Positions 5,774 through 8,374 of a DNA stretch of 8,374 nt are shown here, one piece after another. Location of the stretch: positions 1 to 8,374 of the forward strand of contig CAJMPE010000084.1 in NCBI GenBank assembly GCA_905215275.1, given 5' to 3'. Position 1 is the stretch's first letter; each line of letters begins with the position of its first letter. Both the position numbers and the translations under genes were made by a program. Source of the stretch: an uncultured bacterium. GTDB lineage: Bacteria > Actinomycetota > Coriobacteriia > Coriobacteriales > Coriobacteriaceae. The notes under the pieces are model-generated. The model made no database searches. It was not told the origin of the DNA and was given only the letters and a program-made list of their open reading frames with translations.

Positions 5774-6691
5774 ATGACAGGCATCAATCAGGCCATCACC
5801 GAAAGCGCACCTAAAGTGCGTTCTGCCGAGGACATGGCCACACGACGCAAGAGCGATTCGGAGGGATTTCTGCTCATCTCGCCAGCGCCCCCTACAACGA
5901 AACGTGGACACACGTCGAAACCAGCGCTACGCGACTGCATCTACGGACTTGCCGTTGGCGACGCGCTGGGCGTTCCTTACGAGTTCAGGCCTCGTGGCAC
6001 GTTCGAATGCACGGACATGATCGGCTACGGCACGCACGGGCAGCCCGCCGGCACCTGGAGCGACGACACATCTATGACGCTTGCTACCTGCGACTCGATT
6101 AGGGAGCTCGGGCATATCGACGCCTCAGACATGCGCGACAAGTTCGTAGGCTGGATTGCCCGTGGCGAGTATACGATCGACGGCGTTTTCGATTACGGCG
6201 GCACGACCGCCCGCGCCTTGCACACCGGCAAAGGAGGCTCCGGCGAACGCGACAACGGTAACGGTTCGCTCATGCGCATCGCTCCCCTGGCGTTCACCGA
6301 TGCGACAGACGAAGAGATCAGCGAGGTCTCCGCGATTACGCACGCCCACAGAACGTCGACCGACGCGTGCATCATATTTGTCGAGCTGATGAGAAGCGTG
6401 ATGAAAGGCGCGCTTCCCTCATGGGTGCTCCAGCTGAAAGACGTGCCCGAGCGTGAAATCAGGTCTGGCGGCTTCGTGCGCGACACCCTTAAGGCCGCCA
6501 GCTGGTGCTTTGTCAACACCAACAGTTACGAGGATTGCGTCCTTGCCGCCGTCAACCTGGGCGACGACACCGACACCACCGCAGCCGTTGCCGGCGCCCT
6601 CGCCGGCACGGCATACGGTCTCAAAGCCATCCCGCAGGAGTGGATTGACACCCTGCGCGGTAAAGAGCTGATTGAGCAGTGTTTGTTTTAG
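5774..6691 (+). CDS. ADP-ribosylglycohydrolase family protein (DraG/ARH type)
   Basis: The 305-aa cytoplasmic enzyme is predicted to remove ADP-ribose from modified proteins or nucleic acids using two metal ions. The catalytic domain starts near residue 52 (LRDCIYGLAVGDALGVPYEF). It holds the family hallmarks: GDALG (62-66), the metal-binding SDDTSM (96-101), GERDNGNGSLMR (157-168), HAHRT (190-194) and the second metal-binding motif GDDTDT (263-268) followed by the helix AAVAGALAGTAYG. All key Asp residues are present, so it should be active. Residues 1-50 are an extra polar/basic segment not needed for the fold. The start is chosen by AGAGGAG at 5761-5767, 6 nt upstream. A 73-aa gene follows 35 bp downstream, probably in the same transcript. 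No ADP-ribosyltransferase partner is in the window, so the target is unknown. Confidence 0.95.
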   Translation: MTGINQAITESAPKVRSAEDMATRRKSDSEGFLLISPAPPTTKRGHTSKPALRDCIYGLAVGDALGVPYEFRPRGTFECTDMIGYGTHGQPAGTWSDDTSMTLATCDSIRELGHIDASDMRDKFVGWIARGEYTIDGVFDYGGTTARALHTGKGGSGERDNGNGSLMRIAPLAFTDATDEEISEVSAITHAHRTSTDACIIFVELMRSVMKGALPSWVLQLKDVPEREIRSGGFVRDTLKAASWCFVNTNSYEDCVLAAVNLGDDTDTTAAVAGALAGTAYGLKAIPQEWIDTLRGKELIEQCLF

Positions 6692-6726
6692 GGCTCACAT
6701 ACGATAGGAACTGACCAGGGGGCACC

Positions 6727-6948
6727 ATGGAAAGAGAGGTCGCAAATATAGACGAGTTCCAAGTGGACGAAAACGGGATTCCGCTATTTCCAGCAGGGCT
6801 GAAGGAAGAAGCCAACCTTTATGTCCTCCCCGATGGGCGTTACCTCCCCTGCGGGGTCTACAGGACCGCGGACGGCGGTTCGCTCATTTATGAGCCATCC
6901 GAACTAAGCTTCTTCGGGCAGATGCTTGCTCAATTCAAAGAGTACTAG
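6727..6948 (+). CDS. 73-aa acidic protein, unknown function
   Basis: A small soluble protein with no signal peptide or membrane helix. It is acidic at the N-terminus (EREVANIDEFQVDENG), with a central LYVLPDGRYLPCGVYRTADGG that reads as two or three beta strands around a DGR turn, and a hydrophobic/aromatic C-terminal helix (SFFGQMLAQFKEY). The ATG is preceded by CAGGGGG (6716-6722), an acceptable ribosome binding site. It starts 35 bp after the ADP-ribosylglycohydrolase stop with no terminator between, so co-transcription and a shared process are likely. I do not recognise a family. Codon use resembles its neighbours, which supports it being a real gene. Confidence 0.7.
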   Translation: MEREVANIDEFQVDENGIPLFPAGLKEEANLYVLPDGRYLPCGVYRTADGGSLIYEPSELSFFGQMLAQFKEY

Positions 6949-6993
6949 AGGTTTGATCGCCCGTTAGATCGACACTGCTCCAAACCATGGGAT

Positions 6994-7060
6994 GGGTAGG
7001 ATGCCTCCCACCGCGGCCTGTGAGGTAAAATCTTGACTGCCGCGGAATCCGCCTGCGGGC
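6994..7060 (+). promoter_or_regulatory. Structured GC-rich leader upstream of the 30-aa ORF
   Basis: GGG-T-AGG (6994-7000) pairs with CCTCCC (7004-7009). GCGGA-A-TCCGC (7042-7052) is a perfect dyad, and TGCCGC (7039-7044) can alternatively pair with GCGGGCA (7055-7061). TAAAAT (7026-7031) between them could be a -10 box, though no -35 is evident. Further upstream GGTTTG (6950-6955) and CAAACC (6981-6986) are also complementary. The region could be a promoter with operator or a structured 5' untranslated region; no known riboswitch class was recognised. Confidence 0.35.
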
Positions 7061-7091
7061 AACGCTCCGATCTCCGATTGGGGTGAAGCCT

Positions 7092-7184
7092 ATGAACTTG
7101 TTTCTTGAAATCCTGCGCCTCTCGATGTATGCGACCGGCATTGCCCGGAACCTCTACTCAATCTGGCGGGAATATAAGCAGTAA
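7092..7184 (+). CDS. 30-aa amphipathic peptide ORF
   Basis: A short ORF encodes a peptide starting MNLFLEILRL, with a central SMYATGIARNLYSIW and a polar end REYKQ. Hydrophobic residues recur every 3-4 positions, so one amphipathic or membrane-associating helix is likely. GGTGA (7082-7086) lies 5 nt before the ATG. The reading frame is blocked upstream by a stop at 7026, with no earlier ATG. An intrinsic terminator follows 22 nt after the stop codon, so the peptide has its own compact transcription unit. Size and composition are compatible with a small membrane peptide or type I toxin-like peptide. It could also be a non-coding stretch or the tail of a decayed gene. No homologue is claimed. 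Confidence 0.4.
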   Translation: MNLFLEILRLSMYATGIARNLYSIWREYKQ

Positions 7185-7206
7185 CGGATAGCGAAGGGAG
7201 TCATGA

Positions 7207-7235
7207 AAAGGGCCGGTTGCAGCCGGCCCTTTAGA
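7207..7235 (+). terminator. Intrinsic terminator after the 30-aa ORF
   Basis: AAAGGGCCGG (7207-7216) pairs perfectly with CCGGCCCTTT (7223-7232) around a 6-nt loop. The T-run is short (TTT, within the stem) and followed by AGACG, so termination may be moderate. On the minus strand the stem is followed by TTTTCATGAC, so it could act in both directions. Confidence 0.65.
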
Positions 7236-7448
7236 CGATAATACCTGCGTTGCCCGCGCTTCCGAAGTGTGACTAGCTGAGGAGCGGGTTCCGCGGCACA
7301 ACCTGATTTTACCCAGCGAGGCGGATCTTTTGCAGCCGCTCCACCGTTTATTTACATCTACCACCACAAGCGGATTCCGCACGAACGAGAGCAAAGAAAC
7401 AACGCCGGCGCGGCCAACAGAGCAGACAATCCATGCGACCAAAGAAAT

Positions 7449-7498
7449 AGAAAAGCGCCCGCGGCCTCGGTTCCCCACCCAGGTCTAGGCGCTTTTCT
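7449..7498. terminator. Bidirectional terminator-like stem-loop with a long loop
   Basis: AGAAAAGCGCC (7449-7459) is the reverse complement of GGCGCTTTTCT (7488-7498), giving an 11-bp stem around 28 nt. Inside the loop GGCCT can pair with AGGTC. The plus strand reads CTTTTCTTG at its end, and the minus strand reads CTTTTCTATTTCTTT, so U-rich tails exist in both directions. There is no recognisable gene immediately on either side, hence the transcript it ends is unknown. Confidence 0.55.
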
Positions 7499-7751
7499 TG
7501 ACACCATCGCACCACATCCGCCATCGCCTCCGGCCCGACACTCATAAAAATGCAAGCGGGAAACGACCTCAAGATCACCAACAACAGCTTCAAGCAAGCG
7601 CTTGGGCAACTGTCGCAACACGAGCGCCCATAAATAGGGGCCAATTAATAAGTAAGAGAGCCTTGCCACCAATTGTCATTCAGGCACGATCAGCCAATAG
7701 GTCAAATGGCAACTAACGGGTGTCAGATATACCAATATACGCAAGATTAAC

Positions 7752-7760
7752 TGCTAGAAT
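7752..7760 (+). promoter_or_regulatory. Candidate extended -10 promoter of hsdR
   Basis: TGC-TAGAAT (7752-7760) is an extended -10 element (TGn plus TAGAAT, one mismatch to consensus) in a locally AT-rich stretch. No good -35 is visible 17 bp upstream, which is typical for extended -10 promoters. The predicted start near 7767 would give a leader of about 47 nt to the hsdR ATG. Confidence 0.4.
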
Positions 7761-7813
7761 GCAATGGTGGACAGGCTCACCAACGTCGTGGAAGCATAAG
7801 GTAAGGAGTGCGC

Positions 7814-8374
7814 ATGATTGCTGTCGACTACAGCTCCTCAACGTCATTTAATGAGGATGCTTTCGAACAAGGCATCATTGACCACTTGCAAACGAGCCTG
7901 GGGTACGAGCACCTCTATGGACCCGATGTCGCTCGTTCCTCCGACGCGTTTGACGACGCCTTCCTACCTGACGTCATTGGGCCCGCTCTTGAGAGCATTA
8001 ACCCCACGCTCAATCGACGTGCGATTGATGCCTCAATAACCAGACTAAAGGAAATCGAGGGCAGCGACCTCATCGCCAAGAACAGCATCTTTATGGACAT
8101 GCTCCAGAACGGTGTGGAGACAAGCTGGTTTGACGGCAAAGAAGAGCATACGGACATCGTGCGCTTGGTCGATTACGACAATCCCGAAAAGAACTGCTTC
8201 CACGTTGTTAACCAGTGGACCTACATCGAGTGTGGCACCAACAAACGTCCAGATGTCATCGTATTCGTTAACGGTCTTCCGCTCGTTCTCTTTGAATTGA
8301 AGTCGCCCGCTCGAGCCGACGCTGACAGCGAAGATGCCTACCAACAGATTCAAAACTACAAACGACAGATTCCA
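7814..8374 (+). CDS. hsdR: Type I restriction endonuclease subunit R, N-terminal part (cut by window end)
   Basis: The first 187 codons run open to the window edge; full R subunits are about 1000 aa. HsdR cuts DNA and provides the ATP-driven translocase of the HsdR-HsdM-HsdS complex, acting on unmodified foreign DNA. This part is the N-terminal nuclease domain. It opens with an acidic helix (EDAFEQGIIDHLQTSLGYEH, ~14-33). The PD-(D/E)xK motif is visible as Asp147 (RPDVIVF) and Glu161-Leu-Lys163 (FELKSP), followed by the QxxxY motif Gln178-Tyr182. The nearby CGTNKRPDVIVFVNGLPLVLFELK run is characteristic of the family. The start is supported by AAGGAG (7803-7808), 5 nt before the ATG. hsdM and hsdS are not in this window and may lie beyond it. 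It is preceded by ~600 bp of non-coding DNA, so hsdR begins its own transcript. Confidence 0.95.
   Translation, partial: MIAVDYSSSTSFNEDAFEQGIIDHLQTSLGYEHLYGPDVARSSDAFDDAFLPDVIGPALESINPTLNRRAIDASITRLKEIEGSDLIAKNSIFMDMLQNGVETSWFDGKEEHTDIVRLVDYDNPEKNCFHVVNQWTYIECGTNKRPDVIVFVNGLPLVLFELKSPARADADSEDAYQQIQNYKRQIP

Larger units (their letters stand above)
7185..7813. other. 629-bp stretch without a convincing gene, upstream of hsdR
   Basis: ORFs here have unnatural composition and no suitable ribosome binding sites, so none is called. The stretch contains the terminator at 7207-7235, a long-range pairing GGAGCGG (7281-7287)/CCGCTCC (7336-7342) enclosing TCCGC (7290-7294)/GCGGA (7321-7325), the bidirectional stem at 7449-7498 and a perfect palindrome CAAGCGCTTG (7595-7604). 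From about 7620 it becomes AT-richer, leading into the hsdR promoter. It may hold a small RNA or degraded sequence; neither is shown. Confidence 0.5.

Noticed and set aside
7042..7380. GCGGAATCCGC (7042) and GCGGATTCCGC (about 7370) as an inverted pair bounding a mobile element
   Set aside because: The motifs are near-palindromic and only about 13 bp align. The flanks differ and no transposase is present.
7158..7478. A minus-strand ORF of 106 codons, and nearby short frames, as a relic gene
   Set aside because: It crosses two stem-loops, has no ribosome binding site or domain pattern, and its composition is not protein-like.
7498..7716. A plus-strand ORF of 72 codons ahead of hsdR
   Set aside because: It starts inside the stem-loop tail without a ribosome binding site and has low-complexity Gln/Arg-rich content.

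Overview
The window looks like chromosomal DNA of a high-GC Gram-positive bacterium, most likely an actinobacterium of class Coriobacteriia (Collinsella-like). This is an inference. It rests on the moderately GC-rich codon use, the strong AGGAGG-type ribosome binding sites, an LPKTG sortase-anchored surface protein and lipoproteins with LVGC lipoboxes. No rRNA, tRNA or CRISPR array was seen.

Layout. The left part (1-4700) is a cell-envelope region. A sortase-anchored beta-helix/InlB-repeat surface protein (211-1689, +) ends at a strong terminator. It converges on a zinc-ribbon, single-span membrane protein (1992-2831, -). Two paralogous lipoproteins follow (3195-3800 and 4027-4620, +), and the second ends in a near-ideal intrinsic terminator (4658-4696). 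Three copies of an intergenic repeat beginning with the imperfect dyad GGGnCAYATGGCCC lie at 1868, 2981 and 3938. Copies 1 and 3 match over about 74 bp and run into a Shine-Dalgarno sequence. Copy 3 leads directly into a lipoprotein. Copy 1 leads only into what looks like the decayed signal-peptide region of a lost third lipoprotein.

The middle part (4700-7240) holds small and accessory genes. A small PH-like-fold protein (minus strand) is divergent from an orphan HicB-like antitoxin/regulator with a C-terminal helix-turn-helix. An ADP-ribosylglycohydrolase with a ~50-residue N-terminal extension follows, preceded by a perfect 14-bp hairpin, and then a 73-aa protein of unknown function probably in the same transcript. 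Next comes a 30-aa amphipathic peptide ORF with its own ribosome binding site, a structured GC-rich leader and a terminator.

The right part (7240-8374) is about 600 bp without a convincing gene but with several stem-loops. It is followed by the start of a type I restriction endonuclease R subunit (hsdR), cut by the window edge after 187 codons with its nuclease motif visible. The HicB-like regulator, the ADP-ribosylglycohydrolase and HsdR together suggest an accessory or defence neighbourhood, but no HicA toxin, ADP-ribosyltransferase, HsdM or HsdS is inside the window. No complete new system is demonstrated. The most unusual items are the repeat family tied to the lipoproteins and the free-standing 30-aa peptide unit.
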